Below are positions 1 through 6,401 of a stretch of 38,234 nucleotides of DNA, one piece after another. The stretch covers positions 1 through 38,234 of the IMG/VR virus record IMGVR_UViG_3300046780_000540. One strand, 5' to 3'. Under the pieces are notes generated by a model. That model ran no database searches, had not been told where the DNA came from, and saw only the letters and a list, made by a program, of their open reading frames with translations. The translations under genes and the position numbers were made by a program. The DNA comes from a virus. Position 1 is the first letter of the stretch, and each line of letters starts with the position of its first letter.

Positions 1-98
1 TACAAGGTATTTAGCGTATGTCTGTTGTATTGTGACTGGTAATAGCTAATACTTAGCTAATGGAATCAACTTGGGGCCCTCTCCAAGGTAGACAACGG

Positions 99-548
99 AT
101 GTCTCAGCTCACTAAATGGACAACAATAAGCCAGGAAGGTATCGATCTTATCAAAAGATTCGAAGGCTTTAGCTCTGAAGTTTATTACTGTGCTGGAAAT
201 TTTCCGACAGTGGCGTTTGGACATAAGCTCCTTCCTGGTGAGAAATTCACATCAGTAACTCGAGAGCAAGGCGAGCAAATCCTCAAGAAGGATTTAAACG
301 AAACCATCAAACAGCTCAACTATTTAATCACTACAGAATTAACTCTCAACCAATTCTCTGCTCTTGCTAGCTTTATATTTAATTTAGGTTACAGAGCATT
401 CAATACTTCAACATTAAAAGCTGTAGTAAATGCTGGAGAGCACCTAGATGTTCCCGCTGAATTAATCAAATGGAGACTTGCAGCAGGCCAGCCATTAAAG
501 GGGTTGCTGCTGCGTAGATTGGCTGAGGCTAGTCTTTATTTGAGCTAG
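99..548 (+). CDS. Endolysin, T4-type lysozyme (GH24)
   Basis: Muramidase that would cut the peptidoglycan glycan backbone at the end of infection. The RFEG motif opens the catalytic region, and the spacing is Glu, 8 residues, Cys, 5 residues, Thr (ending TVAFGH). This is the E-8-(D/C)-5-T pattern of phage lysozymes, here in the Cys form. I chose the ATG at 99 (149 aa) because AAGGT lies about 9 nt upstream. An in-frame ATG at 60 would add 13 residues with no good ribosome site. There is no N-terminal hydrophobic segment, so it is probably a cytoplasmic endolysin needing a holin. Its 3' end overlaps the convergent gene at 529 by 20 nt. If the window is circular, the two-helix membrane ORF starting at 37850 lies just upstream. 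Confidence 0.9.
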   Translation: MSQLTKWTTISQEGIDLIKRFEGFSSEVYYCAGNFPTVAFGHKLLPGEKFTSVTREQGEQILKKDLNETIKQLNYLITTELTLNQFSALASFIFNLGYRAFNTSTLKAVVNAGEHLDVPAELIKWRLAAGQPLKGLLLRRLAEASLYLS

Positions 549-1302
549 ATCCCTTTTCTTTTGCCAATCGACAGTCTGTGCACATAGCAGTTTTGTTAGG
601 TGCTCCTAATTTTTTCCTAAGACATTCACCTCCGCACTTGACACATACAGCTGGTACATATGTATTAGCAGCCTCTTCTCTAGTAGTGTAGCCGGGTTGA
701 GATTTTACCCATATCCTTGTGCATGTATAACATGCTCGTACACCCACGCTCTGTAAAAGATGTCCTTTTTTGCAATGAGTCTTGGTTAATCTTTTTTCAT
801 GTCTAGCTTGAGTAGCTTTTGCAAGTATATCTTTGCTTGCAATATCTCTCTGAATTTGTCGCAATGATGTATTGCTCTTAGCGATCAAGCGTTTTCCTGA
901 GGAGCGGAGAGCTTTAGCGGTCTGTGTAATATTATGAGTTCTCCCTTCCTGGTAATTTCTTTTTCCTAATGCGCTAAGCTTCTTATAGGTTGTCTTTCCT
1001 ACCAACCCCATAGTTAAAGGGATTTTATATTTCTCTCTATAGGCGTCTAATGTATAATTATGAATTCTTACCACATGAGCTGCAAGAGCCTTGTAATCTT
1101 TCCCGCATAATAAGCAAATTACGGTATCACCTGATAAATATTTATTAACCTGCCCTATTGTTTCAAAAGGTTTTTCTATTGGGAAGTCAGATTTTATATG
1201 TCTATTCGCAAGCATTTTTTGTTCATTAGATTTCTTCCAGTTTCCTTTTGAGGTCATTAAACTTTTACTAACGTTAATCTTCCCTGAGAAACCTTTTGTC
1301 AT
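529..1302 (-). CDS. Ros/MucR-like zinc-finger protein with extra zinc ribbons
   Basis: Protein of 257 aa, probably DNA-binding. Residues around 63-110 carry CLLCGKDYKALAAHVVRIH followed by a YREKYKIPL segment. This matches the C2H2-like finger plus the 'eYR.ky.lp' tail of the Ros/MucR transcriptional regulator family. Further on come CKKGH...CYTC and CVKCGG...CTDC pairs, which look like two more zinc-binding knuckles or ribbons. The N-terminal 50 residues are basic and unrecognised. It is the last gene of the leftward early operon, with ATGA overlap to the upstream 56-aa gene and AGGA before the ATG. A role as regulator or as an HNH-like accessory factor is inference. No HNH catalytic motif is visible. 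Confidence 0.65.
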   Translation of the reverse strand: MTKGFSGKINVSKSLMTSKGNWKKSNEQKMLANRHIKSDFPIEKPFETIGQVNKYLSGDTVICLLCGKDYKALAAHVVRIHNYTLDAYREKYKIPLTMGLVGKTTYKKLSALGKRNYQEGRTHNITQTAKALRSSGKRLIAKSNTSLRQIQRDIASKDILAKATQARHEKRLTKTHCKKGHLLQSVGVRACYTCTRIWVKSQPGYTTREEAANTYVPAVCVKCGGECLRKKLGAPNKTAMCTDCRLAKEKGSSSNKD

Positions 1303-1469
1303 AAAATCTTCCTATCTAGTTTAAAGAGATTAGAATATTGCCTTTCAATTTGCCTGTTTTTTTTAGGGTCGTGATAGCATTTCGCATATTCTCTATCTTT
1401 TATTTCTGGCATGCCAGTCAATGCCGTGGCCAGCCTATTTAATTCATCTATCTTATCTTGCTTTGTCAT
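1299..1469 (-). CDS. Small hypothetical protein (56 aa)
   Basis: Begins MTKQDKIDELNRL and ends KLDRKIL. It is charged, mostly helical in appearance, and has no domain I recognise. Support comes from position and translation signals. The start is preceded by AGGG, the gene begins 2 nt after the stop of the HTH gene upstream, and its TGA overlaps the ATG of the zinc-finger gene downstream in an ATGA junction, which implies translational coupling. Function unknown. Confidence 0.6.
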   Translation of the reverse strand: MTKQDKIDELNRLATALTGMPEIKDREYAKCYHDPKKNRQIERQYSNLFKLDRKIL

Positions 1470-1471
1470 CC

Positions 1472-1654
1472 CTAGCTTTCTCTTAACTTTCTCTGATATA
1501 TAACCAAATCAATCCACAGTATTTTATTTTCATCACTGTATCTTCTAAACTCGAGCAATCCATTCTTCATCAGTGCTAATATTTGTTTTCTCGTCACGCC
1601 AAGAAAATCCGCAGCCTCTGTTGTTGTCATCTCTGCCTTTATAACTTTTTCCAT
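1472..1654 (-). CDS. Excisionase-like small HTH protein (MerR/HTH_17 type)
   Basis: Protein of 60 aa containing MTTTEAADFLGVTRKQILAL near residues 9-28. This is a typical helix-turn-helix of the excisionase/MerR-like HTH_17 family ('t..EAA.lLgVsr.ti..l...G.l'). The frame extends further upstream, but I chose the ATG at 1654. AAGGA lies 7 nt before it, and it overlaps the upstream stop as TAATG. It could be a transcriptional regulator or a recombination directionality factor. No integrase is in the window, which favours the regulator reading. Member of the leftward early operon. Confidence 0.7.
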   Translation of the reverse strand: MEKVIKAEMTTTEAADFLGVTRKQILALMKNGLLEFRRYSDENKILWIDLVIYQRKLRES

Positions 1655-2073
1655 TAAGGAATCCTTAAACTTGCTATCATTTCTCTTTCTATATCCATAT
1701 TCTGTTGCAACTTTTGTTGCAATGAAGCGCCAAACATCTCTATGCATTCTGAAATAGTAACATCAAAAACCGTTTCATATTCAGACAAGTCTCGATGCAA
1801 CTCTTCTATAAATTGAAAATTCCACTGCATTATATTCAAACTTGATGAGCTAAGTATATCCATAAATGCATGAAAGATAGCATTGAATTTTAACCCTTCT
1901 CTTTCATGGTCGCTAAGCTCATTATATTTATCTTCTTGTAATATTTGCTCTACATCATTGATTACTATTTCATTTACATGCGAAAAGAAATCCAATGTAC
2001 GCATATCTATTTCACGTTTATTTTTGAGCGCAATTCTTTCCGCTATACTCACGACTTCCTGTCTAATATTCAC
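1654..2073 (-). CDS. Hypothetical early protein (139 aa)
   Basis: Acidic, largely helical protein beginning MNIRQEVVSIAERIAL, with Leu/Ile/Glu-rich segments throughout and no cysteine motif or membrane segment. I do not recognise a family. It lies in the leftward early operon 12 nt after the 105-aa gene, and its stop overlaps the start of the HTH gene (TAATG). Function unknown. Confidence 0.65.
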   Translation of the reverse strand: MNIRQEVVSIAERIALKNKREIDMRTLDFFSHVNEIVINDVEQILQEDKYNELSDHEREGLKFNAIFHAFMDILSSSSLNIMQWNFQFIEELHRDLSEYETVFDVTISECIEMFGASLQQKLQQNMDIEREMIASLRIP

Positions 2074-2085
2074 TGTTAATCCTTA

Positions 2086-2403
2086 TTAATCCACTTCTTC
2101 TCTATACCCTAAATACCTTGTGGCTTCATGCTTCATTTTATCAAATGCTTTTCTTATGCGACGACTGCTTTCACCATCAGCAAGCTGGGCTAATATAATC
2201 ATGAAGCAACCACCCAATTTAATAAGCGCCATTTCACTCAGCTCATCTTTGTTTGCCAGCGCAAGAGGTCCAGGAGCAGCACGATGAGCCGCTATCTCTA
2301 GCTTTACGGCTGCATCTAAATCAAGAAGCAAATCATCAAAATATTCTTTAGCTTTGCTTTTTATTTCATCTAATATCTTGTCAGAAATTACTTCATAGTC
2401 CAT
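2086..2403 (-). CDS. Hypothetical early protein (105 aa)
   Basis: Begins MDYEVISDKILDEIKSKAKE. Helical, acidic in the first third, with a short hydrophobic run (CFMIILAQLA, about residues 67-76) and a basic C-terminal part (SSRRIRKAFDKMKHEATRY). No known family recognised. It abuts the YopX-like gene at 2403 with a one-base overlap and is followed closely by the 139-aa gene, so it is part of the same leftward transcript. Confidence 0.65.
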   Translation of the reverse strand: MDYEVISDKILDEIKSKAKEYFDDLLLDLDAAVKLEIAAHRAAPGPLALANKDELSEMALIKLGGCFMIILAQLADGESSRRIRKAFDKMKHEATRYLGYREEVD

Positions 2404-2900
2404 CAGCCTGCCTCCCCTTCCTTTTGCATCTTTGGAAAAGACTGCGCTATCTTCAGCTGTAGCTTCTCTGTATCATTTAAGGTCTTTTCGCTGGTGTCGC
2501 AATTGCATTCACAATCACAAACATCTGGCAACAAATCTTTTACATCGTATGGTTTTATGTCTAGCAAGTGCTTATCTTCATACGCATTTCCAATCACTTT
2601 AACGAAATAATCACCGTCTTTTATCCATTCTTGCACTTCATAAATTTCACGATCAAACAGTCCTTCTGATTCTACGCCAGATACCCATTCCAGTGTATAT
2701 TGACACCACTTATATTGATATATTATCTCAGCAATAACAATATTATCCCCATAGCCACCTTCATAGTTATAACAAGCTATAATATCTCCGCAATAAATTA
2801 TGCGACCATCACAATCTAGCATACCTATAGAAGCATCAAATGTACCATCAGGTCTTTCAATGAAAATCTGCTTATGTTTATATTTACTTCTTGAACTCAT
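2403..2900 (-). CDS. YopX-family phage protein
   Basis: Protein of 165 aa resembling the YopX domain found in many phages. It shows the sequence of signatures 'GMLDCDGRIIYCGDII' (about residues 27-42), a central W/Y-rich beta region (YKWCQYTLEWVSG), and a 'VKVIGNAYEDKHLL' ending (about residues 99-112). These match the family's 'G..D.nGk.IYeGDii ... viGNiyEn.eLL' pattern. The C-terminal 50 residues include a CDCECNCD cluster of four cysteines in eight residues, which may bind metal. The start is the ATG at 2900, overlapping the ERF stop as TGATG; a TTG one codon earlier is possible. The biochemical role of YopX proteins is not established. Confidence 0.75.
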   Translation of the reverse strand: MSSRSKYKHKQIFIERPDGTFDASIGMLDCDGRIIYCGDIIACYNYEGGYGDNIVIAEIIYQYKWCQYTLEWVSGVESEGLFDREIYEVQEWIKDGDYFVKVIGNAYEDKHLLDIKPYDVKDLLPDVCDCECNCDTSEKTLNDTEKLQLKIAQSFPKMQKEGEAG

Positions 2901-3538
2901 CAACCTTTACTCATCTTCTCTAATAAATTATTAACACCAACTATCTGATCATAATTGAACTCAAGCACGCTATCCACACCAGCTTTGGCGCACCATTTCT
3001 CTACAGTGGCAAGTGGAATATTCTTCTCCATGATTGCATCCATCAAGGTATGACGCAGTTGATTCATTGCATCTTCACCTAGGTGTTGCTCAACCTTAAT
3101 TGGTTGTGATATATATTTAGGAGCTGGGGGTGTGTTTTGTACCTGACCTCCGGCCGCTCCATCATCATCAGTGGTAGCAAGCCCAAGAATAGAACATACA
3201 CAATACCTTCTCATATAGGTGATAGTACTACCTGCCGCCTGCAATGCATTCATTTTTTTATTAGTTAAATCTACTGGTATACTAATAGCAGAGCTTATGA
3301 ATTGCCCACTCTTATGCATCAATACAGTTGTAAGCTCTATCCTGTTATCAGACCCGCCAACTGGCTGTGCGATTGACAAGCCATGCTTTAATAGTAGAGG
3401 TCTTACTATTTCAAACACTGCACTTAGATCTGCATATTTATACCCATAACCTTGCGAGTCTTTAGATATATCTTTTACTTCGCCTTGAAAGCTGCTTAAC
3501 GCTGCAGCTAGTTCATTTATATTATCAGACTGTCTCAT
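2900..3538 (-). CDS. erf: ERF-family single-strand annealing recombinase
   Basis: Protein of 212 aa matching the ERF superfamily (P22 Erf type). These proteins anneal complementary single strands and can help recircularise phage DNA or make concatemers. Visible family features are the N-terminal 'AALSSFQGEV..I.KDSQGYGYKYADLSAV' segment, 'LLLKHGLSIAQPV', 'LTTVLMHKSGQFISS', and the core 'NALQAAGSTITYMRRYCVCSILGLATTDDDGA' at about residues 95-130. The C-terminal 80 residues are less conserved, as is usual. Within the operon it overlaps the upstream 66-aa gene by 14 nt and the YopX gene by 3 nt. Together with the ssb at 37143 and the VRR-NUC gene at 8279 it forms the recognisable recombination set. 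Confidence 0.88.
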   Translation of the reverse strand: MRQSDNINELAAALSSFQGEVKDISKDSQGYGYKYADLSAVFEIVRPLLLKHGLSIAQPVGGSDNRIELTTVLMHKSGQFISSAISIPVDLTNKKMNALQAAGSTITYMRRYCVCSILGLATTDDDGAAGGQVQNTPPAPKYISQPIKVEQHLGEDAMNQLRHTLMDAIMEKNIPLATVEKWCAKAGVDSVLEFNYDQIVGVNNLLEKMSKG

Positions 3539-3725
3539 CTTTTTCTCCGGTATGAATTAGGCTTACCAATTCTTTATTATCATTTGTTTTGTGTACAATA
3601 ACAGATGTGATAGGCAAAGCAACCTCAGTATCATCTTGCTGTACTATTATATTTAATAGTGCATCTGGCGAGCAATGCTTTAACATGTTTGATATGTATT
3701 CCACTGTATATTCTTGTTTACTCAT
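3525..3725 (-). CDS. Small hypothetical early protein (66 aa)
   Basis: Begins MSKQEYTVEYISNMLKHC and continues with a beta-rich middle (TEVALPITSVIVHKT). No family recognised. It overlaps ERF by 14 nt and the upstream 49-aa membrane protein gene by 8 nt (ATGAGTAA junction). It may be coupled to ERF expression; a functional link is only positional inference. Confidence 0.6.
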   Translation of the reverse strand: MSKQEYTVEYISNMLKHCSPDALLNIIVQQDDTEVALPITSVIVHKTNDNKELVSLIHTGEKDETV

Positions 3726-3867
3726 CTTCCGTATTCCTTGTATTTAAGTTAAATTCAGCTTGCTTCTTTGATAGTTGAAACACCCATGCCACTGACAAGG
3801 CTAACGTTACAATAAATCCAAAAAACAATGCCAATGTAATATATATCACGCCCATGCTAAACTCCAT
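3718..3867 (-). CDS. Tiny membrane protein (49 aa, one helix)
   Basis: Begins MEFSMGVIYITLALFFGFIV. A single hydrophobic helix spans about residues 6-30 (GVIYITLALFF...ALSVAWVF), followed by a charged cytoplasm-like tail (QLSKKQAEFN...). The gene overlaps the upstream 32-aa ORF by 11 nt and the downstream 66-aa ORF by 8 nt, so translation is probably coupled. It is one of four consecutive mini membrane proteins between 3718 and 4179. Function unknown. Confidence 0.6.
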   Translation of the reverse strand: MEFSMGVIYITLALFFGFIVTLALSVAWVFQLSKKQAEFNLNTRNTEDE

Positions 3868-3955
3868 TTCTCGCTATATCTATAAGCACGAACCCTATCC
3901 ATGCTAACACTGCCATCAAAGCTATAATCCCCAGCGCTTCAATCATTACAAACAT
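3857..3955 (-). CDS. Tiny membrane protein (32 aa, one helix)
   Basis: Begins MFVMIEALGIIALMAVLAWI and ends IDIARNGV, so almost the whole protein is one transmembrane helix. A strong ribosome site (GGGAGA) lies about 6 nt before the ATG. The gene overlaps the following 49-aa gene by 11 nt. It belongs to the cluster of mini membrane proteins in the leftward early operon. Function unknown. Confidence 0.55.
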   Translation of the reverse strand: MFVMIEALGIIALMAVLAWIGFVLIDIARNGV

Positions 3956-3964
3956 GCTATCTCC

Positions 3965-4117
3965 CTATGATTTAAATATTCCACCCACAACGTCACAAAC
4001 AATTAAAATAGCAGCCCAGCCAAGCACAACAGCTAAAGCCATCGAGGCAAAATGCATAGCGCTTCCTATGCCAAATATCATCGCACATAGAACAAATATT
4101 ATCACCATTAATTGCAT
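3965..4117 (-). CDS. Small membrane protein (50 aa, two helices)
   Basis: I use the ATG at 4117 rather than the longer open frame, because GGAG lies 6 nt upstream and this start overlaps the preceding stop as TGATG. The protein begins MQLMVIIFVLCAMIFGIGSA. It has two hydrophobic stretches, about residues 2-20 and 22-46, joined by a short Ala/Met/His turn. It lacks the charged tails typical of class II holins. Its early-operon position argues against a lysis role, but a holin-like or membrane-exclusion role cannot be excluded. Confidence 0.55.
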   Translation of the reverse strand: MQLMVIIFVLCAMIFGIGSAMHFASMALAVVLGWAAILIVCDVVGGIFKS

Positions 4118-4179
4118 CACGCTCTCCACATAACAATAACTATTAACGCATAATAAACAGCCAGCCCAATCCCTACCAT
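4117..4179 (-). CDS. Micro-ORF, 20-aa membrane peptide
   Basis: Encodes MVGIGLAVYYALIVIVMWRA, essentially a single hydrophobic helix with a C-terminal Arg. The ATG overlaps the end of the 77-aa coiled-coil gene (ATGGTAG junction), GGAG lies 5 nt upstream, and the stop overlaps the next start as TGATG. The chain of overlaps and the purely hydrophobic composition suggest a translated peptide. At 20 codons a chance ORF remains possible. Confidence 0.4.
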   Translation of the reverse strand: MVGIGLAVYYALIVIVMWRA

Positions 4180-4406
4180 GACGCTCCATCCTCTTCCACA
4201 AATGAAGCCTCTTCATGATCTAAATCTTCAAACTTGGCAGCATATTCTGCTTTCCATGTATTCTCGTTATCTATTACTTCTTTAGCATCGCTTTTTATAG
4301 CTTTAATTTCTTTTTTTAAGAAGATCATTTCTCTTTCTAAGTTCTTTAAATCTACTGTTAGTTGAATCAAGTTCATATTTAACTGAAGCACGTCTTCTTT
4401 ATCCAT
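4173..4406 (-). CDS. Small coiled-coil protein (77 aa)
   Basis: Begins MDKEDVLQLNMNLIQLTVDL. Residues about 10-45 have heptad-like Leu/Ile spacing with dense Lys/Glu (LKNLEREMIFLKKEIKAIK), which predicts a coiled coil. The C-terminus is very acidic (DLDHEEASFVEEDG). No enzymatic motif is present. It lies 11 nt downstream of the 102-aa gene. Possibly an adaptor or anti-host factor; this is only inference. Confidence 0.6.
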   Translation of the reverse strand: MDKEDVLQLNMNLIQLTVDLKNLEREMIFLKKEIKAIKSDAKEVIDNENTWKAEYAAKFEDLDHEEASFVEEDGASW

Positions 4407-4417
4407 TATAATCTCTG

Positions 4418-4726
4418 TTATTTAACTACAAATCTTCTACCGCCTGGAATTGTAGCCAGGCAACCATAATAAACTTCTGGATATATTAACTTTACAGTCT
4501 CGCTATCCAGTCTGACACTGTCTTTAACTTCGGCCCAAGTAATGGCAACCAGTCCATCAGCATCTACTAGCTCTTGTCTTTCACCCATAAAAGAACATAT
4601 CTTTTCTTTTAAAGCTTTTTCTTTTACTTCTAGGATTTTCATTTGCTTACGCAAAGTTCTAAGCTCGTCTATAGCTTCATTCATCTCTTTGTTAGCTACT
4701 ATAATTTTTGGCTGCTCATTACTCAT
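4418..4726 (-). CDS. Phage protein resembling the small partner of YqaJ-type nucleases
   Basis: Protein of 102 aa. An N-terminal coiled-coil segment (LRTLRKQMKILEVKEKALKE, about residues 22-41) is followed by a small beta region and the ending 'LIYPEVYYGCLATIPGGRRFVVK'. I recognise this helix plus 'tW.....rlD...lK..yPe.y......s..RRF.v' layout from short phage proteins often next to YqaJ/RecE-like exonuclease genes. No such exonuclease is seen in this window, so it may have another role. Second gene of the leftward operon, one codon after the RHH gene. Confidence 0.5.
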   Translation of the reverse strand: MSNEQPKIIVANKEMNEAIDELRTLRKQMKILEVKEKALKEKICSFMGERQELVDADGLVAITWAEVKDSVRLDSETVKLIYPEVYYGCLATIPGGRRFVVK

Positions 4727-4727
4727 A

Positions 4728-4895
4728 TTATTTCTTATTCTCTGCTAAATGTTTGTCTATTATTATTCTTAAGTACTCACTAATCACGCCATTAGTACTA
4801 TTGTTTGCCCTTTTTTGCAGCTCTTTTACTACGCTTTGTGTTAGTAGCACCGTCTTTCTTTGTCCATCTATAAGTCTTTCTTCTTTTTTAATCAT
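4728..4895 (-). CDS. Ribbon-helix-helix (Arc/CopG-like) regulator, 55 aa
   Basis: Begins MIKKEERLIDGQRKTVLLTQ, then SVVKELQKRANNSTNGVISEYLRIIIDKHLAENKK. The pattern of a short beta strand (RKTVLLT), helix A (SVVKELQKRA), turn with NST, and helix B (VISEYLRIIIDKHL) is the ribbon-helix-helix fold. Such dimers read DNA with the strand. It is the first gene of the leftward operon, directly next to the control region with repeated GATAATA sites, so autoregulation is a reasonable inference. The start has AAGGA about 9 nt upstream. Confidence 0.7.
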   Translation of the reverse strand: MIKKEERLIDGQRKTVLLTQSVVKELQKRANNSTNGVISEYLRIIIDKHLAENKK

Positions 4896-4914
4896 TCTTG
4901 TCTTTCCTTGCTAC

Positions 4915-4936
4915 TTCATAAGTTCATAAGTTCATA
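4915..4936. repeat. Tandem TTCATAAG repeat
   Basis: Two full copies and one partial copy of the 8-mer TTCATAAG run head to tail (4915-4922, 4923-4930, 4931-4936) just upstream of the RHH regulator start. The spacing is under one helical turn. It could bind a regulator, or act in the 5' leader of the leftward mRNA. Confidence 0.6.
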
Positions 4937-4967
4937 CTACAACAAGATTTTGATGGGCGCAATAGGA

Positions 4968-4997
4968 TTTGATAATATTTATTTAATTTGATAATAT
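4968..4997. promoter_or_regulatory. Paired TTTGATAATAT operator-like sites
   Basis: TTTGATAATAT occurs at 4968-4978 and again at 4987-4997, a 19-bp period (about two helical turns) on the same face of the helix. The core GATAATA recurs at 5103, 5312 and 5332 in the same intergenic region and at 9727 upstream of another divergent pair. The likely binder is the adjacent RHH protein or another early regulator; that is inference. Confidence 0.55.
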
Positions 4998-5100
4998 GTA
5001 TCTACAACTAGAGGCAGATACTCTTTATATGGTTGTGTGCATTTAATGTTATCTGTTCTCTAGTTGTATATATCTCCAGTATTGATTATTAACTTTTGAA

Positions 5101-5110
5101 TTGATAATAT
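5101..5110. promoter_or_regulatory. TTGATAATAT site
   Basis: A further exact copy of the 10-mer TTGATAATAT in the control region, about 110 bp from the paired copies. It is preceded by the related ATTGATTATTAAC at about 5081-5093. Candidate regulator-binding half site. Confidence 0.45.
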
Positions 5111-5300
5111 TTCTTTGGGTAAAGGGGCAGCGTTCAATTTCCTCTTTGCCCATTCTGAGCGGGAAAGTTAAAAAATCTATTCACTAAGTGTTTGACGTTA
5201 TAATGTTTTAGCTAGATTGCAACGATATTATAAAATAGCTTAGCTTTTCTAAACTCCAAAAACCCGCTTAGTCTTATTTGCTTATATAGTCTGTTTGCTT

Positions 5301-5339
5301 TATTATCAGCAGATAATAAGTAATTGAGATTGATAATAT
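5301..5339. promoter_or_regulatory. GATAATA palindrome and start-overlapping half site
   Basis: TATTATC (5301-5307), AGCA, GATAATA (5312-5318) form a perfect 7-bp inverted repeat. Twelve bases later TTGATAATAT (5330-5339) runs into the ATG at 5338 of the first rightward gene. A protein bound here would cover the ribosome-binding region DNA and could block rightward transcription. The palindromic copy is the best full-operator candidate. Confidence 0.55.
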
Positions 5340-5574
5340 GCGCAGTACAATTTCCCATCCATCATTTAAAAAACCAGATCCAAATAGTTTGATCGATTTA
5401 AATTACAACCATAAACCACATGAAAGAAGTGCTTACATAGCATTTGGTCGTGCACGCAATTCATTGGGCTTGGCATTAATACTGCCTATTAATAGAAAGC
5501 ATTTGGGCTGGATGCTAGAACAAGAAGGGATTAGATTTAAATTAGAAGGTCAAAGAGATAATTCTATTAATTAA
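5338..5574 (+). CDS. Hypothetical early protein (78 aa)
   Basis: First rightward early gene. Begins MRSTISHPSFKKPDPNSLID and contains AYIAFGRARNSLGLALILPI and a basic, polar C-terminus. No family recognised. The start overlaps the TTGATAATAT motif, and only a weak GAG lies about 9 nt upstream, so translation or transcription here may be controlled. Its stop is 10 nt before the next gene. Confidence 0.6.
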   Translation: MRSTISHPSFKKPDPNSLIDLNYNHKPHERSAYIAFGRARNSLGLALILPINRKHLGWMLEQEGIRFKLEGQRDNSIN

Positions 5575-5584
5575 GGGGAAAATC

Positions 5585-6184
5585 ATGGGCGTTTATTATT
5601 CTTTAGGATGTGACACATGTAAAAGACATGTTGAAATAGGCAAAATGTGCGATGGTGTGGACACTGGGGTTCTTACTATGGGATTTCTGTACAAGCATTA
5701 TTTAACATGTAAGGGCTCTGTAAGTATAATAGACTCAAATGAAATTGAATCTGATGAATGGACCGATATTGAGTGCGAAGTGCTAGAGTATATGAATGAT
5801 TCTTCAATTCAAGAAGTTGCAGACTATATGACAAGCCTTAAAGGCGGGGACAGAGGAATACAGCGGTTTGCTTATAACAAGGTTAGGGATGATATATACA
5901 AAAGGATGGATAAAGTAGAAGATAGATCAAACTCTGCCATAAATGATTTCAAGAAATTGATTGAAAATCTAAGGATTGTATTTAATTTAAATGATGAAGT
6001 TAGTTATAAGCTCCAAGCAGGCAAGGAAAGTTTTGAAGTATATGAAATGGCCTTTACTCATATAAGCGCCCATATAGAGCTAATAAAGCGGCGCACCGAA
6101 GAAAAGATTAGCTTATTAAACAAGCCTTTGGGTCTTCTTGAAAAGATATTATATGAAATGTCTAAGGATATTTTTACGGGTTAA
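5585..6184 (+). CDS. Hypothetical protein with N-terminal zinc-knuckle-like motif (199 aa)
   Basis: Residues about 5-45 contain LGCDTCKRHVEIGKMCDG and FLYKHYLTCKG, a C-x2-C ... H-x3-C arrangement that could bind zinc. The rest is acidic and helical (KKLIENLRIVFNLNDEVSYK, then a long KR/E helix near the C-terminus), suggesting a coiled coil. AGGGG precedes the ATG. Probably an early regulator or host-interaction protein; no family is assigned. Confidence 0.6.
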   Translation: MGVYYSLGCDTCKRHVEIGKMCDGVDTGVLTMGFLYKHYLTCKGSVSIIDSNEIESDEWTDIECEVLEYMNDSSIQEVADYMTSLKGGDRGIQRFAYNKVRDDIYKRMDKVEDRSNSAINDFKKLIENLRIVFNLNDEVSYKLQAGKESFEVYEMAFTHISAHIELIKRRTEEKISLLNKPLGLLEKILYEMSKDIFTG

Positions 6185-6190
6185 TTAAGA

Positions 6191-6296
6191 TCAGCCTGCC
6201 TCCAGTAAAGGATTAAGAAACTAGAGCAGGCTGAAGAAAAAGACAAGACAGCTAATTTTCACAAAGCTGTACCCGAGCGAGGAAGTTGCACCTCGC
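6191..6296 (+). ncRNA. Candidate structured RNA: three consecutive hairpins
   Basis: Three inverted repeats follow each other in a non-coding stretch. They are TCAGCCTGC/GCAGGCTGA (6191-6199 with 6226-6234, 9 bp), ACAGCT/AGCTGT (6248-6253 with 6265-6270) and GCGAGG/CCTCGC (6277-6282 with 6291-6296, 8-nt loop). No U-tract follows, so this is not a simple terminator. It may be the 5' leader of the 6402 gene or an independent small RNA. Only the pairing is seen; function and even strand are inferred. Confidence 0.4.
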
Positions 6297-6401
6297 GCAC
6301 TCACCATGGATGAATGAGATTCTACTTTTAAATTATCAGGTAGAAAAAGATTAGTTCATATTGTATTTTTGGTCAATAATAACACAGAAGAGGAGATTGA
6401 C

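Larger units (their letters stand above)
4896..5337. promoter_or_regulatory. Divergent early control region
   Basis: A 442-base, AT-rich stretch without a convincing gene lies between the leftward RHH gene (ATG at 4895) and the rightward gene at 5338. It holds several copies of TTGATAATAT or GATAATA, one palindrome and three tandem TTCATAAG copies. A TATAAT at 5199-5204 could be the -10 of a rightward promoter, although no good -35 sits 16-18 nt upstream. A leftward promoter may lie between 4930 and 5030, with the paired TTGATAATAT copies upstream. This looks like the switch between the two early transcripts. Confidence 0.6.

Noticed and set aside
60-98. Longer N-terminus for the endolysin from ATG 60
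   Set aside because: No ribosome site before 60 and the extra 13 residues do not resemble a signal; ATG 99 has AAGGT at proper distance.
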